Shown piece after piece: positions 11,240-29,129 of a DNA stretch of 64,000 nucleotides (within the stretch, counting starts at the first letter, position 1; each line of letters starts with the position of its first letter). Source of the stretch: Roseomonas sp. KE0001 (GTDB taxonomy: Bacteria; Pseudomonadota; Alphaproteobacteria; Acetobacterales; Acetobacteraceae); contig NZ_RCVQ01000002.1 in NCBI RefSeq assembly GCF_016107285.1, positions 186,001-250,000 of the forward strand. Reading direction: 5' to 3'. A program made the position numbers and the translations under genes. The notes beneath the pieces are model-generated. The model was given only the letters and a program-made list of their open reading frames with translations. It did not search any database and was not told the origin of the DNA.

Positions 11240-12145
11240 GGGCCGCAGCAGGGACGGCGCGACGCCGTCCGGCATGATGACCACCGTGGCGGTCCGGCCG
11301 GGAATCAGCCGCACCGTCTCCGGCACCGGGTCGAGGCGGATCCGCACCGGCACGCGCTGCGCCAGCCGCACCCAGGAGAATGTCGGGTTGACGTTGGCGA
11401 CCAGCCCGCTGCCCTGCTCCCGGTCGGCGATGCCGCCGGCGATGCTCTCCACATGGCCGGTGAGCGGCGTGCCCGGCAGGCCCATGAGCGTGACCCGGGC
11501 CGGATCGCCGGGATGGATGCGGCCGAGCTTCGTCTCCTCGAAATAGCCCTGCACATGCAGGCTGTCGGCATCGACCAGGGCCAGCACCGCGGTGCCGGCC
11601 GCGACATAGGCACCGGGGCGCAGGGTGAGGTTGGTGACGGTGCCGTCGGTCGGGGCGCGGATCTCGCTGCGCTCCAGGTTCAGCCGGGCGAGGTCGCGCT
11701 GCGCCTGGGCCTCCTCCCAGGCGCCCTGGGCGGCGGCGGCGTCGGAATGCGCCTGGTCCTGCCGCTGGACGGAGACGATGCCCTCGTTCAGCCGGTCGTA
11801 GCGGCGCTCGTCGCGGCGTGCCCGCTCCAGGGTGGCGGCGCGGCTCTCCACCACTGCCTCGGCCTGGCGCAGCGCCAGCTCGAAGCGGGCCCGGTCGAGG
11901 CGGAACAGCGGCTGGCCCCGGGCGACGGTGGCGTTGTCGGCCACCAGAACCTCGGAGACGAAGCCGGAGACATCGGGGGCGATGCCGATGATGTCGGCGC
12001 GCACCCGGCCGTCCCGCGTCCAGGGTGCCTCCATGTAGTAGCGCCAGAGCTGCCAGCCCACCAATCCGGCGGCGCAGACCAGCGCCAGGGTGAGCAGGAG
12101 ACGCGCCACGGAGGCGAGGCGCCCGCGGGCAAGCAGCGGCGTCAT
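11237..12145 (-). CDS. HlyD/EmrA-family periplasmic adaptor of the FUSC efflux cassette
   Basis: A 302-residue membrane-fusion protein resembling AaeA. One membrane anchor near the N-terminus (LLLTLALVCAAGLVGWQLW), a lipoyl half-domain (IIGIAPDVSGFVSEVLV), a helical hairpin (about residues 85-150), the second lipoyl half (IRAPTDGTVTNLTLRPG) and a beta-barrel C-terminal part are visible. It would link the inner-membrane FUSC pump to the outer membrane. The ATG at 12145 overlaps the stop of the DUF1656 gene (ATGA). The terminal TAG belongs to repeat copy B. Confidence 0.9.
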   Translation of the reverse strand: MTPLLARGRLASVARLLLTLALVCAAGLVGWQLWRYYMEAPWTRDGRVRADIIGIAPDVSGFVSEVLVADNATVARGQPLFRLDRARFELALRQAEAVVESRAATLERARRDERRYDRLNEGIVSVQRQDQAHSDAAAAQGAWEEAQAQRDLARLNLERSEIRAPTDGTVTNLTLRPGAYVAAGTAVLALVDADSLHVQGYFEETKLGRIHPGDPARVTLMGLPGTPLTGHVESIAGGIADREQGSGLVANVNPTFSWVRLAQRVPVRIRLDPVPETVRLIPGRTATVVIMPDGVAPSLLRP

Positions 12146-12351
12146 GGCAGGATGATCTCCGAGAGGGCGACCAGGCCGCCCAGGGTGATGAGGAACAGGG
12201 CGAAGTCGAAGAGCGGCGCGTGCCAGACCCAGCGGTAGACGCCGAGCGCCCGCAGCAGCCGGCGCAGCAGCACCGAGGCCGGCAGGGCCAGCAGCGCCCA
12301 GACCAGCAGGGCCGGCAGGAAGATGCCGTAGAGGTCGATCTCCGCGATCAT
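12142..12351 (-). CDS. DUF1656 (AaeX-like) small membrane protein
   Basis: A 69-residue protein with two hydrophobic helices (FLPALLVWALLALPASVLL and LFDFALFLITLGGLVAL) and the N-terminal EIDLYGIFLP motif typical of DUF1656. Members are found between FUSC pumps and HlyD adaptors in aae-type efflux operons; their role is not established. The start overlaps the FUSC stop, and its own stop overlaps the adaptor start (both ATGA), showing a tight operon. Confidence 0.9.
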   Translation of the reverse strand: MIAEIDLYGIFLPALLVWALLALPASVLLRRLLRALGVYRWVWHAPLFDFALFLITLGGLVALSEIILP

Positions 12352-14381
12352 GCGGCGAGGCTCCGCTCGGGCCCGGCCTGGGGCGGGCCGGCTTCTGGGA
12401 AGAGGGCGAGGCGGATGCCGGAGAGGGCGAGGGCGGCGCGGCGGGCACCGCGTGCCGTCTCTGCGGCGCAGGTCAGCAGGGCGTCGTCCAGCGGCGCCAG
12501 CAGCGCCTCGCGCGGCAGCCGGCCGCGCGCCTCGGCCGCCAGGGCCTGCAGCGCCGCCTCGGCGCGGGCGCGGGAGGCGGGCGGCAGCCCGGCCATCAGC
12601 TCGCGCAGGCGCAGCACGTTGAGCGCGGCCCGCAGGTCGGCCAGCTCGGTCAGGCGCACGGTCTGCGCGTCGGCGGCCGAGAGGCGGGCGGCCAGGGCCT
12701 CGAAGCGGTCCAGCATGACGCCGAGGATGCGGCGCAGGTCGGCGGGCGCATGGCCCTCGGCGAGCCGGGCGAGGTCGCGCCGGTCGGCCGCCACCAGCCG
12801 GCCGACGCGCCAGGACACGCCGAAGGAGCGGACCAGCCGGGTGATCGCCAGCGCCAGGACCAGGCCGCCCAGCGTGGCGAGGCCGCCATCGACGTAGCCG
12901 GCGAAGTCGGCGCTGTAGGTCTCCTGCAGGGTCATGACCGCCGGCACGGTGGCGGCCACCGAGAGGGCCATGGCGGTCATCGCCGGCTGGGCGATCAGCG
13001 CGCCGGCGATCAGGTAGGTCGGCGTCAGGACCAGCAGCAGCAGCGGGAAGCCGTCGATCCGCGGCAGCACGGCGAAGAGGTAGAAGCCGGCGATCAGCAC
13101 GGCGAGGGCGGCGCCGAGGATGAACTTGCGCAGCGCCGGCGCCGGGTCGTCGAGCTGCGCGAAGATGCACAGGGCGACGGCGCTCATCATCGCCAGGCTG
13201 GAGCCGTGCGCCCAGCCGCTGACGATCCAGACGGCGCAGCCCGCCAGGGTGGCGAGGCCGGCGGCCAGGCCCGAGAGGGCGACCAGCAGCGGGTCGAGAT
13301 GCCCCGGCACCGGCTCCGGCTCGTCCGGGGCCGTCTCCTGCGGCCGCTCGGCCAGGATGCGCTCGGTCAGCAGGCGGCACTCCCGCCAGGCGTCGATCAG
13401 CTCGCGCAGCCGCTCCAGGAGGCCCTGGCGCACCAGCGCGGCCCAGGGGGAGAGACCGGGCGGGGGCGGCGCCTCCTGCATCGCCCGCAGCCGCTCCTCC
13501 AGCCGCCGGGCGCCGAGCGTGCGGGCCGGGCCGGCCGGCGCGTCGATGCTCTGCGCCATCCAGTCGGAGATCGCCTGTAGCAGCGGGCGCAGCGCCTCGG
13601 CCGCGGCGGGGTCGAGCGCCGCCAGGGTGCGGACGCGCTCGCCGATGGCGGTCAGCAGGGTGGGCAGGGCCCGGGCGCGTTCGTGCAGCCGGGGCAGCCA
13701 GAGCAGCTGGGCGCGGCGGTCCGGCGCCTCGTAGCGGGCCTGCAGGAAGAGCAGACGCAGGGCGGCGCCATCCCGGGCGATGCGGCGCCGCTCCGCGGAG
13801 AAGCGATCCGGGTCGTGCTCGCCCGCCAGGCTGTCGGCGCCATAGCGGGCGAGGTCGGCGAGCCAGGCGCGGGTGCCGTCGAGCAGCCTGGGCGTGCCCT
13901 GCTTCGGGAAGAGCACGCCGTGCATCAGATAGGCGCAGAGGATGCCGAGGCTGATCTCGATCATGCGCGAGACCGCGGTGTCGAAGACGGTGCCGGGGCT
14001 GTCCACGATGGGGAAGCAGATCAGCGCCGCGGTGTAGCCCGAGAGCATGAAGGCGTAGCTGCGCGGGGTCGGGTCGACCATCGAGGCGGCCAGGCAGCCG
14101 CCGATCCAGCAGGCCATGACCAGGGCGAAGAGCGCCGGCGCGTCGACCAGGTTGGGCAGCGCCAGGATCGCGAAGACGCCGCCGCCGAGGGTGCCGGCCA
14201 GCCGCCAGACCGCCTTGGCGCGCACCGCCCCGGCGAAGGGCTGCGAGACGATGTAGACCGTGGCCATCGCCCAGTAGGGGCGCGGCAGGTCGAGCGAGAA
14301 GGCGATGAACAGGGCCAGCGCCGCCGCGGCGAAGCTGCGGGCCGAGAAGAGCCAGTCGGACAGGGAGGGGGCGGTGGGCAT
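12348..14381 (-). CDS. FUSC-family (AaeB-like) inner-membrane efflux pump
   Basis: A 677-residue fusaric-acid-resistance/aromatic-acid exporter type protein. Two membrane bundles of about five to six helices (roughly residues 10-170 and 370-520) are separated by a large soluble helical region, the FUSC layout. The N-terminus carries LDLPRPYWAMATVYIVSQP, a family signature. It likely exports aromatic carboxylic acids or similar weak acids; the substrate is not certain. The ATG at 14381 shares a base with the MarR stop (TGATG). A longer frame upstream overlaps marR and is rejected. Confidence 0.92.
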   Translation of the reverse strand: MPTAPSLSDWLFSARSFAAAALALFIAFSLDLPRPYWAMATVYIVSQPFAGAVRAKAVWRLAGTLGGGVFAILALPNLVDAPALFALVMACWIGGCLAASMVDPTPRSYAFMLSGYTAALICFPIVDSPGTVFDTAVSRMIEISLGILCAYLMHGVLFPKQGTPRLLDGTRAWLADLARYGADSLAGEHDPDRFSAERRRIARDGAALRLLFLQARYEAPDRRAQLLWLPRLHERARALPTLLTAIGERVRTLAALDPAAAEALRPLLQAISDWMAQSIDAPAGPARTLGARRLEERLRAMQEAPPPPGLSPWAALVRQGLLERLRELIDAWRECRLLTERILAERPQETAPDEPEPVPGHLDPLLVALSGLAAGLATLAGCAVWIVSGWAHGSSLAMMSAVALCIFAQLDDPAPALRKFILGAALAVLIAGFYLFAVLPRIDGFPLLLLVLTPTYLIAGALIAQPAMTAMALSVAATVPAVMTLQETYSADFAGYVDGGLATLGGLVLALAITRLVRSFGVSWRVGRLVAADRRDLARLAEGHAPADLRRILGVMLDRFEALAARLSAADAQTVRLTELADLRAALNVLRLRELMAGLPPASRARAEAALQALAAEARGRLPREALLAPLDDALLTCAAETARGARRAALALSGIRLALFPEAGPPQAGPERSLAA

Positions 14382-14881
14382 CAGTCGCGGCCTTCCGGCG
14401 CCGACCCGGGCCCGGCCGAAGCGGCCATGCCGCCGAGCGCCACCCGCATGCCGTCCAGCACGCGGAGGGCCGCGGCCAGGTCCTGCGGCGCGGCGCCGCC
14501 CAGCAGCCGCAGGCGCAGGGCGCCGAGGCGGCGATCCGCCTCGCCGGCGGCGGCGACGCCGGCGGGGGTCAGGTGCATCAGCCGGGCGCGGCGGTCGGCG
14601 GGGTCGGCCAGGCGCTCGACGAGGCCGGCCTCGCCGAGCTGGTCCAGCAGCCGCACCAGCGAGGGCTGCTCGATCCCCAGCGCCTGGGCCAGCTCGTGCT
14701 GGCGGCAGGGCGCGCCGACACGGGCGCGGAGCAGCAGCAGCGGGGCCGCGGTGGCCTGGGTGAGCCCGAGCGGCGCCAGGCAGAGGTCGGCCTCCCGGCG
14801 CCAGGCGCGGCCGATGAGCTGGAAATGGCCGCCGAAGCGGCGGAGGGCCTCCAGCGACGGCAGGGGGGGCGGGGCGGGCAT
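14381..14881 (-). CDS. MarR-family transcriptional regulator
   Basis: A 166-residue MarR/SlyA-type winged-helix protein. The recognition region reads HELAQALGIEQPSLVRLLDQL, followed by the wing motif VERLADPADRRARLMHLTPAG. It is the first gene of the marR-FUSC-DUF1656-HlyD operon and most likely represses it, released by an aromatic ligand. Two near-palindromes lie just upstream at 14898-14910 and 14910-14930. Confidence 0.9.
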   Translation of the reverse strand: MPAPPPLPSLEALRRFGGHFQLIGRAWRREADLCLAPLGLTQATAAPLLLLRARVGAPCRQHELAQALGIEQPSLVRLLDQLGEAGLVERLADPADRRARLMHLTPAGVAAAGEADRRLGALRLRLLGGAAPQDLAAALRVLDGMRVALGGMAASAGPGSAPEGRD

Positions 14882-14897
14882 GGCGGGCAGATAGAAA

Positions 14898-14930
14898 CCT
14901 CATCATTAGGATGCAAAGGAATTTGCCATC
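14898..14930. promoter_or_regulatory. Candidate MarR operator region
   Basis: Two adjoining near-palindromes: CCTCAT-C-ATTAGG (14898-14910, one mismatch) and GATGCAAA-GGAA-TTTGCCATC (14910-14930, one inserted base). They begin 17 bases before the marR start codon, where an autoregulating MarR protein would bind. On the minus strand TTGCAT and TATCTG could serve as promoter boxes across them, but this match is weak. Confidence 0.4.
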
Positions 14931-15218
14931 ATCGCCGCCGATGCCGGCTATCGGCGTCCGGGATAACCCCGGGGGAAGGCGGAAGCGGCGGCCGCGGCGG
15001 GCGCAGGCGAGCCATGCGCGGCGCGGGGCGAGGACTCCGCTGGACTCTCCCCGCCCGGCCCGGTATAGGCGCGCCTCCGCCGCATCCCGCCCGTGGCGCG
15101 CGCCGTTGCGCGCCCGGATTGTTGCGGCGTTTTTCTCAGGGACGCGGGAGGCCCGGCCCCAGCCTATCGGGGACAGCCGTCAGCACCGCGCGCCTCTGAA
15201 CGCACAGAGGAACGAGTC
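14931..15218. other. Intergenic region between marR and rplK
   Basis: No gene is supported here. The stretch separates divergent marR and rplK and holds the rplK promoter (15041-15069). Downstream of that is a transcribed leader of about 140 bases containing GTTTTTCTC-like pyrimidine runs near 15129. The rest is GC-rich without clear structure. Confidence 0.6.
15041..15069 (+). promoter_or_regulatory. Promoter for rplK-rplA operon
   Basis: TGGACT (15041-15046), an exact 17-bp spacer and TATAGG (15064-15069) suggest a start near 15076. After the insertion upstream, rplK needs its own promoter, and this is the best match in the gap. Confidence 0.6.
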
Positions 15219-15653
15219 ATGGCGAAGAAGATCGTCGGCTATATCAAGCTGCAGATCCCCGCCGGCAAGGCGAACCCCTCGCCGCCGGTCGGCCCCGCGC
15301 TGGGTCAGCGCGGCCTGAACATCATGCAGTTCGTCAAGGAGTTCAACGCGGCGACGCAGCAGATGGAGCCCGGCACGCCGACGCCGGTCGTCATCACCGC
15401 GTATTCCGACCGCACCTTCTCCTTCGTCACCAAGACGCCCCCGAACACCTATTTCCTGCTGAAGGCGGCCAAGCTCGAGAAGGGCAGCCAGACCCCGGGC
15501 AAGGGTGGCGTGATCGGCCGCGTGACCAAGTCGCAGCTGCGCGAGATCGCCGCGACCAAGATGAAGGACATGAACGCCAACGACGTCGAGGCCGCCGTGC
15601 GCATGCTGGCCGGCTCCGCCCGCTCGATGGGCATGTCCGTGGTGGAGGGCTGA
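15219..15653 (+). CDS. rplK: 50S ribosomal protein L11
   Basis: The 144-residue L11 forms the base of the GTPase stalk on 23S rRNA helices 43/44. The signature [20 protein letters not shown] of the N-terminal domain is visible, and so is the C-terminal rRNA-binding part ([17 protein letters not shown]). ATG 15219 follows AGAGG by 8 bases. A longer frame upstream is not supported. It is followed by rplA after 3 bases. Confidence 0.99.
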   Translation: MAKKIVGYIKLQIPAGKANPSPPVGPALGQRGLNIMQFVKEFNAATQQMEPGTPTPVVITAYSDRTFSFVTKTPPNTYFLLKAAKLEKGSQTPGKGGVIGRVTKSQLREIAATKMKDMNANDVEAAVRMLAGSARSMGMSVVEG

Positions 15654-15656
15654 TCC

Positions 15657-16358
15657 ATGGCCAAGCAGGGTAAGCGCCTGAAGGCGATCTATGCCGGTCT
15701 GGACCGCGACAAGCTGTTCGCGCTGCCGGAGGCGATCGCGACGGTGAAGTCGAGCGCCAAGGCGAAGTTCGACGAGACGGTCGAGATCTCGATGAACCTC
15801 GGCATCGACCCGCGCCACGCCGACCAGATGGTCCGCTCCATGGTCTCCCTGCCGCACGGCACGGGCAAGACCGTGCGCGTCGGCGTCTTCGCCCGCGGCC
15901 CGAAGGCCGAGGAGGCGAAGGCCGCCGGGGCCGACGTGGTCGGCGCCGAGGATCTGCTGGAGCTGGTCCAGGGCGGCACCATCGAGTTCGACCGCTGCAT
16001 CGCGACGCCGGACATGATGGGCATCGTCGGCCGCCTCGGTAAGATCCTGGGCCCGCGCGGCCTGATGCCGAACCCGCGCCTCGGCACGGTGACGATGGAC
16101 GTCAAGGGCGCCGTCGCCGCCGCCAAGGCCGGCCAGGTGGAGTTCCGCGCCGAGAAGGCCGGTATCGTCCACGCCGGCATCGGCAAGGTCTCCTTCTCCG
16201 AGGAGCAGCTGGTCGAGAACGCGCGCGCCTTCATCGAGGCGATCCAGCGCGCCAAGCCGACCGGCGCCAAGGGCACCTATGTGAAGAAGGTGGCGGTGTC
16301 CTCCTCCATGGGTCCCGGCCTCAAGGTCGACGTCGCCTCCCTGGCGGCCTCGGCCTGA
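15657..16358 (+). CDS. rplA: 50S ribosomal protein L1
   Basis: The 233-residue L1 builds the mobile L1 stalk near the E site. The family signature around [17 protein letters not shown] is clear, and the length is standard. Coupled to rplK (3-base gap). In enterobacteria L1 represses its own operon through the mRNA; whether it does so here cannot be seen. Confidence 0.99.
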   Translation: MAKQGKRLKAIYAGLDRDKLFALPEAIATVKSSAKAKFDETVEISMNLGIDPRHADQMVRSMVSLPHGTGKTVRVGVFARGPKAEEAKAAGADVVGAEDLLELVQGGTIEFDRCIATPDMMGIVGRLGKILGPRGLMPNPRLGTVTMDVKGAVAAAKAGQVEFRAEKAGIVHAGIGKVSFSEEQLVENARAFIEAIQRAKPTGAKGTYVKKVAVSSSMGPGLKVDVASLAASA

Positions 16359-16704
16359 TCCGGCGCGGCGGGCTCCCCTGGGGAGCGCGCCGGCCGCAGC
16401 GAGATACGCGCGCCGCTCCGGTGGCGCGCGGGCAGGGGGCCGGTCGAGGCCGGCCCCTGACAACCTGTCCGAGAGCGCATGTGGCCCGCGATGGCGGGCC
16501 TTAAGGGGGCGGCCGCCCCGCAGGCGTGAGATGGGGATGCCAGGAGATCTGACCGGCGACGCCTCGCGCTGCCGGCGTGATGGACTTGGTCTTCCGCAGA
16601 CTCAGACAGGCGAACCGGGGCGAGCCGCCAATCCGGCGGCGAGCCCCCGTGTGAACCGGCCGGGGCCCTTCCAGAAGGCACCGGTCACCGTGTGGAGACG
16701 GGAG
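16359..16704 (+). promoter_or_regulatory. rplJ leader, probable L10 autoregulatory mRNA structure
   Basis: A 346-base gene-free stretch ahead of rplJ. It opens with a stable hairpin (16433-16443 with 16450-16459, one bulged G), followed by AACCTGTCCGAGAG and several shorter G/C stems (for example GGCCCGC/GCGGGCC near 16482-16502). The size and position match the long rplJ leaders that bind the L10-(L7/L12) complex and control rplJL-rpoBC in proteobacteria. The assignment rests on position plus visible pairing, not on a covariance match. Confidence 0.5.
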
Positions 16705-17223
16705 TTGGATCGTACGGAGAAGCGTGCGTTCGTGGCCTCCCTCGCGGATGTGTTCGCGGATACGTCGTTCGTGCTCGTGGCCCAGAACAAGGGTCTCACG
16801 GTCGCGGATGTCAGTGATCTGCGGCGCAGGATGCGGGCGGCGGGCGCGACGTATAAGGTCGCGAAGAACCGGCTGGCCACCCTCGCCCTCGACGGCACCC
16901 GCTTCCAGGGCATCTCGCCGCTGCTGAAGGGTCCGACCGCGCTCGCGTGGTCGACGGATCCGGTGGCCGTGGCGAAGACCGCCGTGGAGTTCGCCAAGGG
17001 TAACGAGAAGTTCGTGATCCTGGGCGGGGCGATCGGTGATCAGACCCTGAACGTCGATGGCGTGAAGGCTCTGGCCACCCTTCCCTCGCTCGAAACCCTG
17101 CGTGCGCAGCTGTTGGGGCTCATCCAGACCCCCGCGACGCGCATCGCCGGCGTGCTTCAGGCACCCGGCGGGCAGGTGGCCCGGGTGCTGGCGGCTTACG
17201 CCAAGAAGGACGAGGCGGCCTAA
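16705..17223 (+). CDS. rplJ: 50S ribosomal protein L10
   Basis: L10 anchors the L7/L12 dimers to the stalk. I choose TTG 16705 as start, giving [13 protein letters not shown] and 172 residues, the usual N-terminus and length. GGAG lies 7 bases upstream. A GTG at 16690 is in frame but would add residues and lacks spacing. The rRNA-binding N-terminal domain ([19 protein letters not shown]) and the C-terminal helix that carries L7/L12 are present. Confidence 0.95.
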   Translation: MDRTEKRAFVASLADVFADTSFVLVAQNKGLTVADVSDLRRRMRAAGATYKVAKNRLATLALDGTRFQGISPLLKGPTALAWSTDPVAVAKTAVEFAKGNEKFVILGGAIGDQTLNVDGVKALATLPSLETLRAQLLGLIQTPATRIAGVLQAPGGQVARVLAAYAKKDEAA

Positions 17224-17330
17224 GCGGCGCCTTTCGCGGAAGACACCCGGGTGGGGAGGGGGCCGGTCCGGCCCCGCCGCCCGGGGATTGCATTCATCAT
17301 GCCAAGCGACTATTTGGAAGGATACAAGAC

Positions 17331-17714
17331 ATGGCCGATCTCGCGAAGCTGGTTGACGAGCTCTCCAGCCTGACCGTTCTGGAAGCCGCCGAGCTGTCCA
17401 AGCTGCTGGAAGAGAAGTGGGGCGTCTCCGCCGCCGCTCCTGTTGCCGTGGCCGCTGCTCCGGCTGCCGGCGGTGGCGCCGCCGCCGCTCCGGCCGAGGA
17501 GCAGACCGAGTTCACGGTCGTCCTCGCCGCCTCGGGTGACAAGAAGATCAACGTCATCAAGGAAATCCGCACCATCACCGGTCTGGGCCTGAAGGAGGCC
17601 AAGGATCTGGTCGAGGGCGCGCCGAAGACCGTCAAGGAAGGCGTTTCCAAGGACGAGGCCGAGAAGATCAAGAAGGTGCTGGAAGAGAACGGCGCCAAGG
17701 TCGAGGTCAAGTGA
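17331..17714 (+). CDS. rplL: 50S ribosomal protein L7/L12
   Basis: The 127-residue stalk protein that recruits translation factors. It shows an N-terminal dimerisation part, an Ala/Gly/Pro hinge ([17 protein letters not shown]) and the C-terminal domain with [26 protein letters not shown] at 17316-17321 gives good ribosome binding, in line with the four copies per ribosome. Confidence 0.99.
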   Translation: MADLAKLVDELSSLTVLEAAELSKLLEEKWGVSAAAPVAVAAAPAAGGGAAAAPAEEQTEFTVVLAASGDKKINVIKEIRTITGLGLKEAKDLVEGAPKTVKEGVSKDEAEKIKKVLEENGAKVEVK

Positions 17715-17720
17715 GTTTTA

Positions 17721-17748
17721 CCGGCCCCTTGCCTTGGCGAGGGGCCGG
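17721..17748 (+). terminator. Hairpin between rplL and rpoB (attenuator candidate)
   Basis: An 11-bp stem (17721-17731 with 17738-17748, one G-U) and a 6-nt loop without a T run. In enterobacteria an attenuator at this junction lowers rpoBC relative to rpl genes; the position is the same, but mechanism here is inference. Confidence 0.5.
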
Positions 17749-17889
17749 GCCAGCTTGAGCAAGGTTCGGGCGGGGGCCTCCGGGTTCCTGCCCGCGACTG
17801 CGTTTCGCGGGGCCGATCCCGCGTGGCGTGAGGTGGGGTAACCCGCCGGCCGGGGCGATTGGGCCGGAGCGAAGGGAAGCAGGACGGGC

Positions 17890-22071
<4,182 letters not shown>

Positions 22072-22101
22072 TGCTGCCGCGCGATCAACACCCTTTGCTC
22101 A

Positions 22102-22128
22102 GCCGCGCCGGGGTCACCCCGGCGCGGC
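22102..22128 (+). other. Strong hairpin between rpoB and rpoC
   Basis: A perfect 12-bp stem, GCCGCGCCGGGG (22102-22113) with 22117-22128, and a TCA loop. There is no T run, so it is more likely an mRNA-processing or stability element than a terminator, since rpoC must be read from the same transcript. Confidence 0.6.
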
Positions 22129-22153
22129 GGCCTCACCTTGAGAGGACGGCCGC

Positions 22154-26335
<4,182 letters not shown>

Positions 26336-26463
26336 GACAGGCCCGGCGGGGGGAGTTCTCCCTCCGCCGGCCAGGCTTGAGGTGGCCGGCGCGGTCTGCG
26401 CTGGCCGCATGGGAGCCGGGCCCCATCGGGGCCCGGATTCATGTGTTCAGGGGCGCGGCGTGC
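26336..26463. other. Intergenic region after rpoC
   Basis: No gene. It contains an imperfect GC-rich hairpin around 26341-26373 directly after rpoC and a second, perfect one at 26416-26436. Together they separate the rpoC unit from the rpsL promoter. Confidence 0.6.
26416..26436 (+). terminator. Probable terminator after rpoC
   Basis: A perfect 9-bp stem, CCGGGCCCC-ATC-GGGGCCCGG, followed by the moderately T-rich ATTCATGTGTT. The weak T tract makes this a likely but not certain rho-independent stop. Confidence 0.55.
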
Positions 26464-26492
26464 TTGACTCATTGGGGGTCGGCGCGTAGGTT
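26464..26492 (+). promoter_or_regulatory. Promoter for the rpsL-rpsG-tuf2 (str/S10) operon
   Basis: TTGACT (26464-26469), a 17-bp spacer and TAGGTT (26487-26492), with a start expected near 26499. That leaves a leader of about 200 bases before rpsL. It is the only good promoter match ahead of this operon. Confidence 0.7.
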
Positions 26493-26696
26493 CCGCGCCC
26501 TCGACGGGGTCTTGTCCGCCATAGGGACATGGCCTGCGGAGTTCTGGACGACAGGTTCTGAGCAGCCGGCGCCGCCCTTTTCGGGCTGAGGCCGGAGGCG
26601 GGACAAGCCCGAAGGGTGGCGCGAAAGCGCTGCTTCCTCGGGCGATCTTGCTTGGCAAGGGGCCTGGGCGTTCGAAGAAGGTCACGAAGGGGCGTC

Positions 26697-27068
26697 ATGC
26701 CGACGATCAATCAGCTCATCGCCACGGGGCGTGAGCCCAAGCCGAGCCGCAACAAGGTTCCGGCGCTGCAGGGCTGCCCGCAGAAGCGTGGCGTTTGCAC
26801 CCGCGTTTACACGACCACGCCGAAGAAGCCGAACTCGGCTCTCCGTAAGGTGGCGAAGGTCCGCCTGGTGAACGGCCACGAGGTCGTCTCCTATATCCCG
26901 GGCGAGGGGCACAACCTGCAGGAGCACTCCGTGGTGCTGATCCGCGGCGGTCGCGTGAAGGACCTTCCGGGCGTGCGCTACCACATCCTGCGCGGCGTTC
27001 TGGACACGCAGGGCATCGCCAAGCGGCGCAAGCGGCGCTCGCTCTACGGCGCGAAGCGGCCGAAGTAA
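26697..27068 (+). CDS. rpsL: 30S ribosomal protein S12
   Basis: The 123-residue decoding-centre protein. The conserved loop [12 protein letters not shown] carries K43 and the second loop ([14 protein letters not shown]) carries K88, the positions altered in streptomycin resistance; both are wild type. ATG 26697 is chosen because MPTINQL is the universal N-terminus. Confidence 0.99.
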   Translation: MPTINQLIATGREPKPSRNKVPALQGCPQKRGVCTRVYTTTPKKPNSALRKVAKVRLVNGHEVVSYIPGEGHNLQEHSVVLIRGGRVKDLPGVRYHILRGVLDTQGIAKRRKRRSLYGAKRPK

Positions 27069-27081
27069 GGGATCAAGAGCG

Positions 27082-27558
27082 ATGTCGCGTCGCCACAGCG
27101 CCGAGAAGCGCGAAGTTCTCCCCGATCCGAAGTTCGGTGACCTCGTGCTCAGCCGTTTCATGAACGTGCTGATGTACGACGGCAAGAAGAGCACCGCCGA
27201 GCGGATCGTCTATGCCGCCATGGACACGCTGAAGAAGCGGGGCGGTCCCAACAGCGATCCGCTGCGCCTGTTCCATGAGGCGATGGACAATGTGAAGCCG
27301 GCCGTCGAGGTGCGTTCGCGCCGCGTCGGTGGCGCCACCTATCAGGTGCCGGTCGAGGTCCGCCCGGAGCGGCGCCAGGCCCTGGCGATCCGCTGGTTGA
27401 TCGAATCCGCGCGCAAGCGTGGCGAGCACACCATGGAAGAGCGGCTTTCCTCCGAGCTGATGGACGCGGCCAACAACCGCGGCACCGCCGTGAAGAAGCG
27501 CGAAGACACGCACCGGATGGCAGAGGCCAACAAGGCCTTCAGCCACTACCGCTGGTAA
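27082..27558 (+). CDS. rpsG: 30S ribosomal protein S7
   Basis: The 158-residue S7 nucleates assembly of the 30S head. The family start [20 protein letters not shown] and the C-terminal [15 protein letters not shown] are typical. It begins 13 bases after rpsL. In most bacteria fusA follows; here tuf2 begins 24 bases later. Confidence 0.99.
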   Translation: MSRRHSAEKREVLPDPKFGDLVLSRFMNVLMYDGKKSTAERIVYAAMDTLKKRGGPNSDPLRLFHEAMDNVKPAVEVRSRRVGGATYQVPVEVRPERRQALAIRWLIESARKRGEHTMEERLSSELMDAANNRGTAVKKREDTHRMAEANKAFSHYRW

Positions 27559-27582
27559 CAGACCCGATCGGGAACGAAGACA

Positions 27583-28770
<1,188 letters not shown>

Positions 28771-28799
28771 CGGACGCGGGCAGAGATAGGCGCCAGACG

Positions 28800-29108
28800 A
28801 TGGACAGCCAGAACATCCGCATCCGCCTCAAGGCGTTCGATCACCGCGTGCTGGATGGCAGCACGCGGGAGATCGTCAACACCGCGAAGCGGACCGGCGC
28901 GCGCGTGCGCGGGCCGATTCCGTTGCCGACAGAGATCGAGCGGTTCACCGTGAACCGCTCCCCGCATGTCGACAAGAAGAGCCGTGAGCAGTTCGAGATC
29001 CGGACTCATCGGCGTCTGCTTGATATCGTCGACCCCACCCCGCAGACCGTGGACGCGCTGATGAAGCTCGACCTCGCTGCCGGCGTGGATGTCGAGATCA
29101 AGCTCTAA
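28800..29108 (+). CDS. rpsJ: 30S ribosomal protein S10
   Basis: The 102-residue S10 (NusE) of the 30S head, also a partner of NusG/NusB in antitermination. The core [20 protein letters not shown] is characteristic. The ATG at 28800 gives the standard [19 protein letters not shown] start. Confidence 0.99.
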   Translation: MDSQNIRIRLKAFDHRVLDGSTREIVNTAKRTGARVRGPIPLPTEIERFTVNRSPHVDKKSREQFEIRTHRRLLDIVDPTPQTVDALMKLDLAAGVDVEIKL

Positions 29109-29129
29109 GGCCCGGGGGAGCAATCTGCC

